A stretch of 59,368 nucleotides of DNA from Ignavibacteria bacterium (GTDB taxonomy: Bacteria > Bacteroidota > Ignavibacteria > Palsa-1295), in the NCBI GenBank assembly GCA_013287605.1, contig JABDDM010000009.1:1-59368 (forward strand), read 5' to 3'. The notes beneath the pieces are model-generated. The model saw only the letters and a list, made by a program, of their open reading frames with translations. It had not been told where the DNA came from and did no database searches. Positions within the stretch are counted from its first letter, which is position 1; each line of letters opens with the position of its first letter. This document shows, piece after piece, positions 34,954 to 43,575 of the stretch. The position numbers and the translations under genes were made by a program.

Positions 34954-35634
34954 TTAGAAATAGAATCTCGCAAATAACACCGTGTTCGTGCTCGTCGCGT
35001 TTTGCGTGAAGTCTTCCGTTGGTGTCGGATCAGATTTTATCACAGGCACGCCAAATCCATAATGGGTTAGCTGCAATTCAGCCCCAAGGCTGAAGTGGTG
35101 CGAAAAGAAATATTCCGCGCCCAATCCTGCACCTGCGTAATAGACTGCCCAGTTGCGATCGAAATCAGGGATGGAAGACTGACGTGAATGGGTCGTCTGG
35201 CGTTCGGATGAAAGAATTCCGGTGCGTCCGCCTATGTACATCATAAAAACGCTGTCAGGTTTCCAGGTATAGAAGACTCCGATACCAGTGCGTACAATTT
35301 GCCGGGCGGTGTGTTCAATCACACTTCCCGAAGAATCCTGCACAGTCTGGTCGGTGGAAAAGAAATAGAGCCCGATCTCCGGCTCTACTTTTATGTAAGG
35401 TCCGACCTGGATCGGGAAATAGAAATTCTCGAACCCAGCGGCCATGAACTTCGATTCGACATCGCCCGCAATCGCGAGCGGGCTCACGCCTACACCAATT
35501 CCAAATCGAACAGTTTCCTGCGCCCTTACTACTGAGGCTTGAAGGAACGTGACACTCAGAAAAAACAACACCGATGCAAGAATGAACAATGTGTTCCTTC
35601 TATTGAACGATAACTCAACTTGGTTGTCAGACAT
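34954..35634 (-). CDS. Outer-membrane beta-barrel protein
   Basis: 226 residues with signal peptide to ASVVRAQE (about residue 40). The mature part has eight to ten amphipathic strands with aromatic girdles (FENFYFPIQVGPYIKVEPEIGLYFF, WAVYYAGAGLGAEYFF) and ends in the Phe-terminated strand VLFARFYF, typical for BamA-dependent insertion. No plug or enzymatic motif is visible. It is the last gene of the minus-strand run that includes the CzcCBA-type pump, 13 bp after the DUF2279-like gene, so it may serve the same operon. Confidence 0.85.
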   Translation of the reverse strand: MSDNQVELSFNRRNTLFILASVLFFLSVTFLQASVVRAQETVRFGIGVGVSPLAIAGDVESKFMAAGFENFYFPIQVGPYIKVEPEIGLYFFSTDQTVQDSSGSVIEHTARQIVRTGIGVFYTWKPDSVFMMYIGGRTGILSSERQTTHSRQSSIPDFDRNWAVYYAGAGLGAEYFFSHHFSLGAELQLTHYGFGVPVIKSDPTPTEDFTQNATSTNTVLFARFYF

Positions 35635-35647
35635 AAGTACTCAGAGA

Positions 35648-36793
35648 TCAGAAGTTTACGTTACCTAATGATAAACGAAACGGGTAGAGCAAATAAAAGC
35701 GTGGTGAGCGATTCGACCAGATTTCCCATGTGGGAGAAGGCAGCTTCAAGAAGTTCAGCGTGTGCTTAAACCAATTCCAGGTGGGACCTCCATCGGGCAG
35801 TATCTCCTCAAGGTCGTAATCCAGGGCGATTGTGTAAATTCTGCTTCGATCTGGATAGCCTAAGTTGCGAGCCGAATACCCGAACGAGAGATCCAGCCAC
35901 TTTGGCCAGAATGAGCTATAGTTATCCGAAAGCAGATGTGGCACATTCGCCGTGATCCAGAAATTCCAGGAGCTGTAATCGTCGATCGGAGTCTTCGATG
36001 CCACCTTAAAGTGCTCACCAAACGAAGGGGCAGGATAGTAGTTGAACTTCGGAGTGAAGTTTTGTAGAAAGGGAGAATACGCGCTCCCCAAATAATAGAT
36101 CACACCCAGTATATTGCTATACATCTCGTAAGGTGAGAGTCCATAATTCAATCCATAGCCATCGAGCACTTCAACATAGAACTGATAGCCCAAACCCATA
36201 AGCGCTCCATAGATCGTCGACAATTGCTTGCTCAGACCAGAGGCAAGCAACGACTCGGCAGATAAGTAACTGAGAAAGTATCCTGCGAGCATGTGTCCGC
36301 CATAATTGGCGCCAAAAGATTCATCCCAATTGTCAATCAATCGGAAGGATGTCGTCGAAGACCAGATGGTGTTTTTTTGATAGATGTGGAGCAGCGTCAA
36401 GCCTCCAATGTACACCGACTGAACTGCCGCAAAGGTTATTGGCTTCAGCTTTGTGATTCGGCGCGGCTGCGATCCATCGAGTACGTATCTCGGTCTGCCC
36501 GCAAACGTGAACTCATCTGGTCTTAGAAACTCAGAGGTATCCTCTGTCGCAGGCTGGCTCTGTTTGTCAAAAGCAGCTTCAAGGATGTAATTGCTATCCC
36601 GCTCCTTCACGAATGGCGTAATGAACTCGCCGGTCGTCCGCAAATGATTTTGCTGGGATCGACTTGCCGTAACACTCCCCATCAGGAAAGAAGCGAGGAG
36701 TGCTGTAGCGAATATCCCGCGAAGAACGATTGACCTCGAACGTAAATGATGATGTCCTTCACGCCGCATTTTTATTTGTAATGGCATACTCAT
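35648..36793 (-). CDS. DUF2279-like envelope protein in RND operon
   Basis: 381 residues with a signal or anchor near residue 30 (LRGIFATALLASFLMGS). Residues about 130-260 resemble DUF2279/YfiM-type envelope proteins: NYGGHMLAGYFLSYLSAESLL and YQFYVEVLDGYGLNYGLSPYEMYSN with conserved Gly, His and Tyr. The remaining C-terminal half has strand-rich, aromatic stretches (LDLSFGYSARNLGYPD, PRFYLLYPFRLSLG) that suggest a barrel or outer-membrane contact. Its start overlaps the stop of the CzcA-like gene by 4 nt, so it is translated from the efflux operon. Function unknown; a role in assembling or supporting the pump is inferred from position. Confidence 0.72.
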   Translation of the reverse strand: MSMPLQIKMRREGHHHLRSRSIVLRGIFATALLASFLMGSVTASRSQQNHLRTTGEFITPFVKERDSNYILEAAFDKQSQPATEDTSEFLRPDEFTFAGRPRYVLDGSQPRRITKLKPITFAAVQSVYIGGLTLLHIYQKNTIWSSTTSFRLIDNWDESFGANYGGHMLAGYFLSYLSAESLLASGLSKQLSTIYGALMGLGYQFYVEVLDGYGLNYGLSPYEMYSNILGVIYYLGSAYSPFLQNFTPKFNYYPAPSFGEHFKVASKTPIDDYSSWNFWITANVPHLLSDNYSSFWPKWLDLSFGYSARNLGYPDRSRIYTIALDYDLEEILPDGGPTWNWFKHTLNFLKLPSPTWEIWSNRSPRFYLLYPFRLSLGNVNF

Positions 36794-39700
36794 ACTGTGG
36801 TTGAACTCACAGATTCCTTCTGCAAATTCTTTGTTGACGGATGTGGATCGATCTTGAGCAGCTTGTACATAACTGGCAGAAGAATAAGATTGACGAGAGC
36901 GGTTAGAAATAACCCGCTAACAATGACAATGGCGAGTGGTTTCTGCGTCTCGCTACCAATACCGGTTGAGAGCGCTGCGGGCATGAGTCCGATCATCGCC
37001 AGTACAGCCACCATAATGATCGGTCGTACTCGCTTGCTCCCTGCATACTTTAGCAGTTCGGTCGTATCCGTAAACTGACTCCGATACCGCTTCACATAGG
37101 TGAGCAAGACGACACCATCCTGAATGCTCACTCCGAACAACGCGATAAACCCGATACCGGCGCTGACAGAGAAATGCTGACCGGAAATGAGCAAGCCAAG
37201 GATGCCACCGATCGTTACAAATGGTACGTTAGCCAGGCTTAGCAGTGCGTATGACCATGAATCAAACGTGGCAAAGAGCAGAATCAAGATCACCAGCAAA
37301 CTGAGCGGTACAACGATCGCCAGGCGCTTCATTGCTCGCTGCTGGCTTTCAAACTCGCCTCCCCAGATGGTAAATGTACCTGAGGGAAGCTTCACCTCTT
37401 TGTCGACCTTTGCCTGAGCCTCAGCTACAGCACCTCCCATGTCACGACCTCGTACGCTGAACTTGATTGCGATATATCGAGCGTTCGCTTCACGATAGAT
37501 AAAGGCTGCGCCAGGCTCTACTCCGATCGCTGCAACGGCGGATAGAGGGATCTTCGCTCCGGAGGAAGTAGACACAAGCAAAGACTTCAGTTTCTCAGAC
37601 GAATTCCTGAATTCCGGTGAAAGCCGTACGACGACATCAAAATGCTTCTCGCCTTCATAGAAGCGCGTTGCAGTTCTGCCACCGATACTTGCTTCGATCA
37701 ATTCCTGGATATCGCTTACGTTCACACCATACTGCGCCGCCTTGAGCCGGTCCACCTTGACCTGCAGAATTGGTTGTCCAAGTTCTGTGAACACTCCAAC
37801 GTCGGTGATCCCTTCGGTACGGTTAAGAATGTCCCGGATCTGTGAAGCCTTGCTTTCAAGTACATTGAGATCCTCACCAAAGACTTTGACCGCCAGTTCT
37901 CCTTTCACTCCTGTTACTGCCTCCTCCACATTGTCGGAGATTGGTTGTGAAAAGTTGAAGTCGATCCCAGGAATCTCGTTGAATTTTACATTCATGTCGG
38001 CAATCAGTGATTCCTTGGTCTTGTGGCCCTTCCATTCTGACTCCGGCTTAAGATCAACGAAGAATTCTGAGTTAAAGAAACCGGTGGCATCCGTTCCGTC
38101 ATCTGGACGTCCGAGCTGCGAGACGACATTTTGCACTTCATCAAACTTCAATAGTTCAGATCGAAGCTGTGACGTTACCGAATCGGCCACTGAAGGACTA
38201 ATGCTCATTGGCATTGTAGCTCTGACCCACAAGGCTCCTTCATTTAGATGTGGCAAAAATTCGGTTCCGAGAAACCGAGCTAGAAAAAGACTCACCACGA
38301 GCAACGCTACTGCAACGCCCATAATCGGCTTTGCATGACGAAGCGAGTAGTCAAGTGCAGTCTTGTAAATCTTGTTGAGGTACTCGAGCACTGGACTTTT
38401 CTCGTGAAGTTCGCCCTTCAGCAAATCGTGAGAAAGAACCGGGACGAGCGTAAGACTGAGCAGCATTGCTCCAAGCAACGCAAACCCAAGCGTGTAGGCG
38501 AGCGGCGAGAACATCCTACCTTCGATCTGCTGAAATGAAAAAATCGGGAGCATTGCAGCGATGATGATAATGATCGAAAAGAAGATCGGTTTGCTCATTT
38601 CACCTGCAGTGTCGCGGATCAATTCTTCTCGCTCCTCTCCTTGCGCAAGGTGCTTCAGTGCAAGTGTTGCGAAGAGCGCTTCAACCATGATCACAGCACC
38701 GTCGATGATCACGCCGAAATCAATTGCTCCGAGCGACAGCAAATTCGCCGACATGCCTTTCAGGTGCATCAGGATAAATGCGAAAAGCAGTGACAACGGT
38801 ACGATGAGGGCTGCGATAAATGCACTCCGCAGATTCCCCAGGAACACGAAGAGAACGACAATAACGAGGATCATCCCCAGCAGGAGATTATGCAAAACCG
38901 TATGAGTTGTGACCTCGACAAGTTGTGCGCGATCATAGTATGGTACGATCTTTACATCCTTGGGCAGGATCGTAGCATTAAGAGCCAACGCTTTTTCCTC
39001 GACACGCTTGATCACTGCGGAGGCATTCTCACCTCGTCGCATAAGAACGATACCCTCCACCACATCGGGGTTGGTTCGAAGCCCAACCTTGCCTAAGCGA
39101 ACGGCATGACCGATCTGCACTTCGCCGAGCTGTGCGATCTTTAGCGGAGTACCGTTATAATTCGCAACCACGACATTTTCAACGTCGGTGAGGCTGCCAA
39201 GAAGTCCAACACCTCTGAAGACATAACCTTGAGACCCTTGTTCAATCAGACTCCCACCTGCGTTGGCATTGTTTTGAGCAAGCGCATCAGAAACCTGATG
39301 CAGCGGTATCCCATAATACGCAAGCTTGTGAGGATCAATGTCCACCTCGTATTGCTTGGTAGGTCCACCGAAGCTTACTACATCAGCGACACCCTCGACC
39401 GCCTTGAATTGTCGTTCGAGCACCCAATCTTCAATGGATTTCAACTCCATGACAGATCGTGTCGGGCTCGTCAGCGTATATCGAAAGAGCTCTCCAGTTG
39501 GCCCGCTTTGCGGGGATAATTGCGAATTGACTTGATCTGGAAGCTGCACATTCTGGAGCTTCTGTGTTACGTTGGTTCGAGCAAAGAATTCGTCTGCGTT
39601 ATCATCGAAGGTCAGTGTTACCACCGAGAGTCCGAAGAGAGAAATCGACCGAAGATTCAATAAATGGGGAATGCCATTCATTTCCGTCTCGATCGGAATG

Positions 39701-39897
39701 GTAATGAATTTTTCAAGTTCCTCCGCGCCTCTGCCAGGCCACTGCGTTATTACCTGGACGCGTACATTTGTCAAGTCTGGATAGGCTTCGATCGGGAGCT
39801 GCGTGAACGCGTAGATACCGGCCACAATAATGAGCACGGTCATAAAGTACACGACCAATCGCTCACGAAGTGCAAGATCAACTATTTTTTTCAGCAT
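36790..39897 (-). CDS. czcA: Heavy-metal RND efflux permease, CzcA type
   Basis: 1035 residues, full length for the HME-RND family: 12 membrane helices and two large periplasmic loops. The proton-relay helix reads SLGAIDFGVIIDGAVIMVEALF; the DFG...DGAV...VE pattern matches the divalent-cation group (Zn, Co, Cd, Ni) more closely than the CusA Cu/Ag group. Start motif RLVVYFMTVLIIVAGIYAFTQLPIEAYPDLTNVRVQV is typical. It pumps metal from periplasm or cytoplasm to the outside with the CzcB and CzcC partners, which lie upstream. The DUF2279-like gene overlaps its stop. Confidence 0.95.
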   Translation of the reverse strand: MLKKIVDLALRERLVVYFMTVLIIVAGIYAFTQLPIEAYPDLTNVRVQVITQWPGRGAEELEKFITIPIETEMNGIPHLLNLRSISLFGLSVVTLTFDDNADEFFARTNVTQKLQNVQLPDQVNSQLSPQSGPTGELFRYTLTSPTRSVMELKSIEDWVLERQFKAVEGVADVVSFGGPTKQYEVDIDPHKLAYYGIPLHQVSDALAQNNANAGGSLIEQGSQGYVFRGVGLLGSLTDVENVVVANYNGTPLKIAQLGEVQIGHAVRLGKVGLRTNPDVVEGIVLMRRGENASAVIKRVEEKALALNATILPKDVKIVPYYDRAQLVEVTTHTVLHNLLLGMILVIVVLFVFLGNLRSAFIAALIVPLSLLFAFILMHLKGMSANLLSLGAIDFGVIIDGAVIMVEALFATLALKHLAQGEEREELIRDTAGEMSKPIFFSIIIIIAAMLPIFSFQQIEGRMFSPLAYTLGFALLGAMLLSLTLVPVLSHDLLKGELHEKSPVLEYLNKIYKTALDYSLRHAKPIMGVAVALLVVSLFLARFLGTEFLPHLNEGALWVRATMPMSISPSVADSVTSQLRSELLKFDEVQNVVSQLGRPDDGTDATGFFNSEFFVDLKPESEWKGHKTKESLIADMNVKFNEIPGIDFNFSQPISDNVEEAVTGVKGELAVKVFGEDLNVLESKASQIRDILNRTEGITDVGVFTELGQPILQVKVDRLKAAQYGVNVSDIQELIEASIGGRTATRFYEGEKHFDVVVRLSPEFRNSSEKLKSLLVSTSSGAKIPLSAVAAIGVEPGAAFIYREANARYIAIKFSVRGRDMGGAVAEAQAKVDKEVKLPSGTFTIWGGEFESQQRAMKRLAIVVPLSLLVILILLFATFDSWSYALLSLANVPFVTIGGILGLLISGQHFSVSAGIGFIALFGVSIQDGVVLLTYVKRYRSQFTDTTELLKYAGSKRVRPIIMVAVLAMIGLMPAALSTGIGSETQKPLAIVIVSGLFLTALVNLILLPVMYKLLKIDPHPSTKNLQKESVSSTTV

Positions 39898-39987
39898 ATG
39901 TCAATTCCGTTTAGTTGAGAGTCCACCGCGATTGGAATGATCAAACGACCACTCGATGCAGCGATAGAGTCATCACGAATATTATTT

Positions 39988-41103
39988 TTACTGTTGGGCC
40001 GTGTGCATTTCGTCATTGAGAAATAGCGCCTTATCCGCAACCAGGGAGTCACCTGGGGCCAGGCCTGCCACGACTTCGATACGTGTGGGTTCGATGATCC
40101 CCTCTTCGATCGCCCGCTTCTCGTAGCTGCGATCGCCGTGTTTAAGAAAGACGTAGACCTTACCATCCCCATCATAAAACGCGGCGGTGGAAGGAATGTA
40201 GAGTCCTTCACCGCTTGGATGAGAGACGTTTGCGGAGACGAACATGGCCGGCTTCAATACACCGCCACTGTTTGGCACGACACAACGGACTTTCGTCGTG
40301 AAGCTATTAGGATCGACTACTGGACTGATATACTGAATAAACGTCCTGAATGGGTGGTCCTCAAATCCACTGGCAAGAACGATCGCTGAATCTCCTTGTG
40401 CAATAGAGTGAAGCTGATCCGGATAAACGTCAAGCGAGATCCAGAGGCTGTTTGTACGTCCAATGGTGAATGCCGCCTGTGAGCCATCGTTTCGAACCTG
40501 AGAGCCTGGCTGCGCAAACCGCTCCATGACGACGCCGTCGATAGGGGCTCGTATCTCGTACGTTGCGGATGTGGTATTCTCATCCGCACCAAAAATCTTA
40601 AGCGTCTTGAGGCTGCGATCATAATCTGCTCTGGCTTGTGCTTCGTCACTCTCGGCCTGCTGAAGATCCCGTTGCGATGCCACTTTGGCGGCGACCAATT
40701 CTTTTACTCGCGTAAGTGCTCGTTCAGCATTCTTCAATTGAGCACTCGATTTACGGAAATCGGAGATTGCATTTGCGATATCGCTGCTCTGCACCTCAGC
40801 AAGGATCTGCCCCTTGACGACGGGATCGCCTTGCGTAACATTGATTCGACTCACAAGTCCCGAGGCTAGCGAAAAAACGTGCGTGACCTCATTGGGATTG
40901 AAGTCCACTTTCCCAGTCAAGACAACATGGTGCAGACTAGGCTGTATTTCAGCTGTGGTAAGCGGTAACTTTGCATTCATCACTGCGCCAACTGTGATGA
41001 TATTCTTAGCTACCTTTGATTCTTCAGCACCGACGGGTTCGCGATTGCTTGAACAGCCAACAGCCGTTACTGCAATCAATACGTAGAGAATGAAATACTT
41101 CAT
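39988..41103 (-). CDS. czcB: RND periplasmic adaptor lipoprotein, CzcB/CusB type
   Basis: 371 residues from the ATG at 41103, chosen because AGGAG is 9 nt upstream and it leads straight into a lipoprotein signal (MKYFILYVLIAVTAVGC, Cys17); the track start three codons earlier overlaps the ribosome-binding site. The membrane-fusion layout is clear: a lipoyl-like half GLVSRINVTQGDPVVKGQILAEV, an alpha-hairpin (SSAQLKNAERALTRVKELVAA), the second lipoyl half YEIRAPIDGVVMER, then beta-barrel and membrane-proximal domains. It links the permease to the outer-membrane channel. 90 bp separate it from czcA and 12 bp from czcC. Confidence 0.94.
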   Translation of the reverse strand: MKYFILYVLIAVTAVGCSSNREPVGAEESKVAKNIITVGAVMNAKLPLTTAEIQPSLHHVVLTGKVDFNPNEVTHVFSLASGLVSRINVTQGDPVVKGQILAEVQSSDIANAISDFRKSSAQLKNAERALTRVKELVAAKVASQRDLQQAESDEAQARADYDRSLKTLKIFGADENTTSATYEIRAPIDGVVMERFAQPGSQVRNDGSQAAFTIGRTNSLWISLDVYPDQLHSIAQGDSAIVLASGFEDHPFRTFIQYISPVVDPNSFTTKVRCVVPNSGGVLKPAMFVSANVSHPSGEGLYIPSTAAFYDGDGKVYVFLKHGDRSYEKRAIEEGIIEPTRIEVVAGLAPGDSLVADKALFLNDEMHTAQQ

Positions 41104-41115
41104 GATCAACATCTC

Positions 41116-42402
41116 CTAAAAAAGTTGTACGCCAACCGCACGCTCAAGCAGCGTCTGATTCTTTGCGAGTTTATAGAGTGCGCTATAGTAATTCTGGATC
41201 GCATCATTGTAGATGCGCTGGGACTCGAGCAGGTCCAGCAAACTGATGTGTCCCTTTGTGTAATTGTTCATCGCCACGGTCCGAATATCACCCGCCAAAT
41301 CCACCATCTTGTTGGGATATCCACCGAGCACCGAGAGTGAGCTCTCATACTTGGCGTAAGCAGTTGCAACATCATTGTGAATGCTGAGCTCGACCGATTG
41401 AAGGTCATACTGGCTGGCGCGATAATTTGCGTCGGTCCGCATGATGTCATCCTGATTCCGGCTGAAGAGGGGAATGGCAATTCCTATCCCTCCACCGAAA
41501 TAATTCTTGAAATCGGGACCCTGACGATCCAGCTCCACACCGACATCGAGGTCTGGCCAGGCATTTGCCTTTGCCAGATGAGTTTGATGTTCTGCGGAGA
41601 GTACCCGATGCTCCTGTGCCCAAAGGTCTGCACGGGACCTTAGTGCTATCGCATGAAGGGTGTCTGATACATATACTGGACTCGTTGGTTGGAATTGATA
41701 ATCGATGCGTACCGGCCTGTTTGCGTCAAGGTGTACTGTCTGTCGCAGTCTTGCCAGTGCGTCGATTAAACTCTGTTGCGCATCGCTCAAGGCCTGCCGG
41801 AAGGTTAATTCCGTGAGCAGGAGCTTTGTCACATCCTGTTCGCCAATGTCACCAGCCTTTAGACGAATCTGCGATGCATCAACAAGTCGCGCAAAAAGAT
41901 CGTAGCTCTCTTGGGCAAGCTCAATTTGTTTTTGCGCATAGGCAGCATCGATATAACTATCCTTCACATCGGCGCGGGTTTGAAAGATCTGATTGACAAA
42001 ATCAGCGCGGACGGCAGCAACCGATTCTTCAGCCGTCTCAATACGATACCCACGCTTTCCACCTAATTGGATCACCTGATCCAGCCTGAGGGAATTCGAT
42101 GACGTCGAAAAATCAATGGGTCGACCTAAGAGATTGACATAGCTGGTATTTACCGAGAGTTGCGGATTCGGTACTAGCCGTGCCCCTACGGTATCAGCCT
42201 CAGCAGCGTGAAGCCGGTAACTTGCCCCAAGCAATGCAGAATTGCGCTCCACTGCCAGTTCCTGAGCAGTTGCAAGTGAAAGGTGAATTGTATCCGACTG
42301 CAGCAAAGGGTTCGGCACCCCATTCCTACTCGAGTCAGCGGGGAGCTGCGCCCACGCCGTGCCGGCAAGTCCGAGCAATAGGATTTGCACGATGAATTTC
42401 AT
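41116..42402 (-). CDS. czcC: Outer-membrane efflux channel, TolC/CzcC type
   Basis: 428 residues with signal peptide to GTAWAQL (about residue 19). Two OEP (PF02321) repeats follow: the first about residues 45-225 with LSLATAQELAVERNSALLGASYRL and PQLSVNTSYVNL, the second about residues 250-420 with RADLWAQEHRVLSAEHQTHLAKANAWPDLDVGVE and the final helix LLDLLESQRIYNDAIQNYYSALYKLA. The protein forms the outer-membrane duct of the tripartite pump. It is the first of the three pump genes in the transcript; a small exported protein gene lies 270 bp upstream on the same strand. Confidence 0.94.
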   Translation of the reverse strand: MKFIVQILLLGLAGTAWAQLPADSSRNGVPNPLLQSDTIHLSLATAQELAVERNSALLGASYRLHAAEADTVGARLVPNPQLSVNTSYVNLLGRPIDFSTSSNSLRLDQVIQLGGKRGYRIETAEESVAAVRADFVNQIFQTRADVKDSYIDAAYAQKQIELAQESYDLFARLVDASQIRLKAGDIGEQDVTKLLLTELTFRQALSDAQQSLIDALARLRQTVHLDANRPVRIDYQFQPTSPVYVSDTLHAIALRSRADLWAQEHRVLSAEHQTHLAKANAWPDLDVGVELDRQGPDFKNYFGGGIGIAIPLFSRNQDDIMRTDANYRASQYDLQSVELSIHNDVATAYAKYESSLSVLGGYPNKMVDLAGDIRTVAMNNYTKGHISLLDLLESQRIYNDAIQNYYSALYKLAKNQTLLERAVGVQLF

Positions 42403-42671
42403 GTTTTAAAGAGAGAGTCATAAATTGTTCAAACAAAACAGTCATTCTTCATTGATGTGAAGAAGGAACTGTGCGCTTCTTGGTGGCGTATCCGGGGGAA
42501 AGGATCAATCCAGAATCGATCGAGCGATCACTCACCGAATGTGAAGATCATGTCGTCTGTCTTCGGGGAGCTATTGTATACGCTCACGCTTAATGCACCA
42601 ATGCTGATGGTCGTCAACAAAGGATGGGCTCCCTGAAGGGTTTATAGATCGAATCCGGAACGAGGAGAATT

Positions 42672-43070
42672 CTATATGAGAAGTCGCTGGAAAGAGATCG
42701 TGCGATCGAATGAGAGAATTGCGGAGGATGAATTGTGATCTTTTTGAACAAAAAACTCTAATACACTCGAGAGAAGATTTGATGAGACAGTGCCATCAAG
42801 GACGGTCGGACTGTCAATATCCTCAAGAATGATCGTCCCACGAAACTTATGGTTCAGCGCCCGCTGAGCTAACGTAGAATTCCTGGGGCCATGGGTAGCG
42901 ATTGTGGGGGCAGGGCAGACCGGTGTCGAATCGAACTGCGAATCGAAGATATCAGGATTATCCTGAAATTGCAGGTCACCGATCGCCATCGCGTAGAGCA
43001 CGTCGACATTAATGGCGTCAGCAATGAAAATCAGGAGAACAAACGAAACAATCAGGCGCGCGCCAAACAT
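42672..43070 (-). CDS. Small exported protein upstream of the metal-efflux operon
   Basis: 132 residues from the ATG at 43070 (MFGARLIVSFVLLIF), chosen because it starts a plausible signal peptide ending near DAINVDVLYA; the track start adds 21 residues with no signal character. The mature part is polar, with one Cys-Pro site (STPVCPAPTIA) and no other motif. Many metal-RND operons in Bacteroidota are preceded by a small exported protein, often rich in His or Cys and thought to sense or bind metal; this one lacks such richness. Function unknown and reality only moderately supported. Confidence 0.5.
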   Translation of the reverse strand: MFGARLIVSFVLLIFIADAINVDVLYAMAIGDLQFQDNPDIFDSQFDSTPVCPAPTIATHGPRNSTLAQRALNHKFRGTIILEDIDSPTVLDGTVSSNLLSSVLEFFVQKDHNSSSAILSFDRTISFQRLLI

Positions 43071-43293
43071 CGAAACCGAGTTCCTGCCGGTTTTTGACGT
43101 TGTACAATGAAGTTGCCGAAGCACGCGTAACATCCGAGAGTATGTTTAAGAGCTATCTTTTTGGTATTGATGAATACGAATTCGCGTTCGCTTTGAAACG
43201 TTCCTTGTCTGCCCTTTTGAGCTTACTATGCCCATTTGCGGGCTATACAGCCTGTAGCATTTTGGGGACCCTAGGTATGCTTACCTTTGCTCT

Positions 43294-43524
43294 ATGAGAA
43301 TTGCTTGTTGGTCGCTAGTAATGTTTCAGGGACTTCTTCTTTGCTCGTGCATCGGAGGCAGAGTCCCGATTCGAGACTTCCGCGCAAACTACACAGACTA
43401 CAACACGCTGCTTCACTCGGATACCGCGCACACGCCATTCCTCAAAGCCCATATGAAGAATGGGAGCGTTATCGTGTTCGAGCAATGGACGGTCGATACA
43501 ACGAAGCGAGCGATTTTGGACTGA
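43294..43524 (+). pseudogene. Truncated lipoprotein gene
   Basis: 76 residues with lipobox-like LLLCSC (Cys18). The sequence then reads DYNTLLHSDTAHTPFLKAHMKNGSVIVFEQWTVDTTKR, which looks like the start of a larger Bacteroidota protein family with a KAHMxNGxVYVL-type segment (from memory). It stops abruptly at ILD-TGA; the +1 frame stays open a further 17 codons (GLRGEYGSRYQIL), which suits a frameshift and truncation. The downstream DNA belongs to the convergent BNR gene. I read this as a decayed fragment, but a genuine short lipoprotein is not excluded. Confidence 0.45.
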
Positions 43525-43575
43525 GGGGGGAATACGGAAGCAGATACCAAATCCTTTAGGGAGCGAGCAACATGA

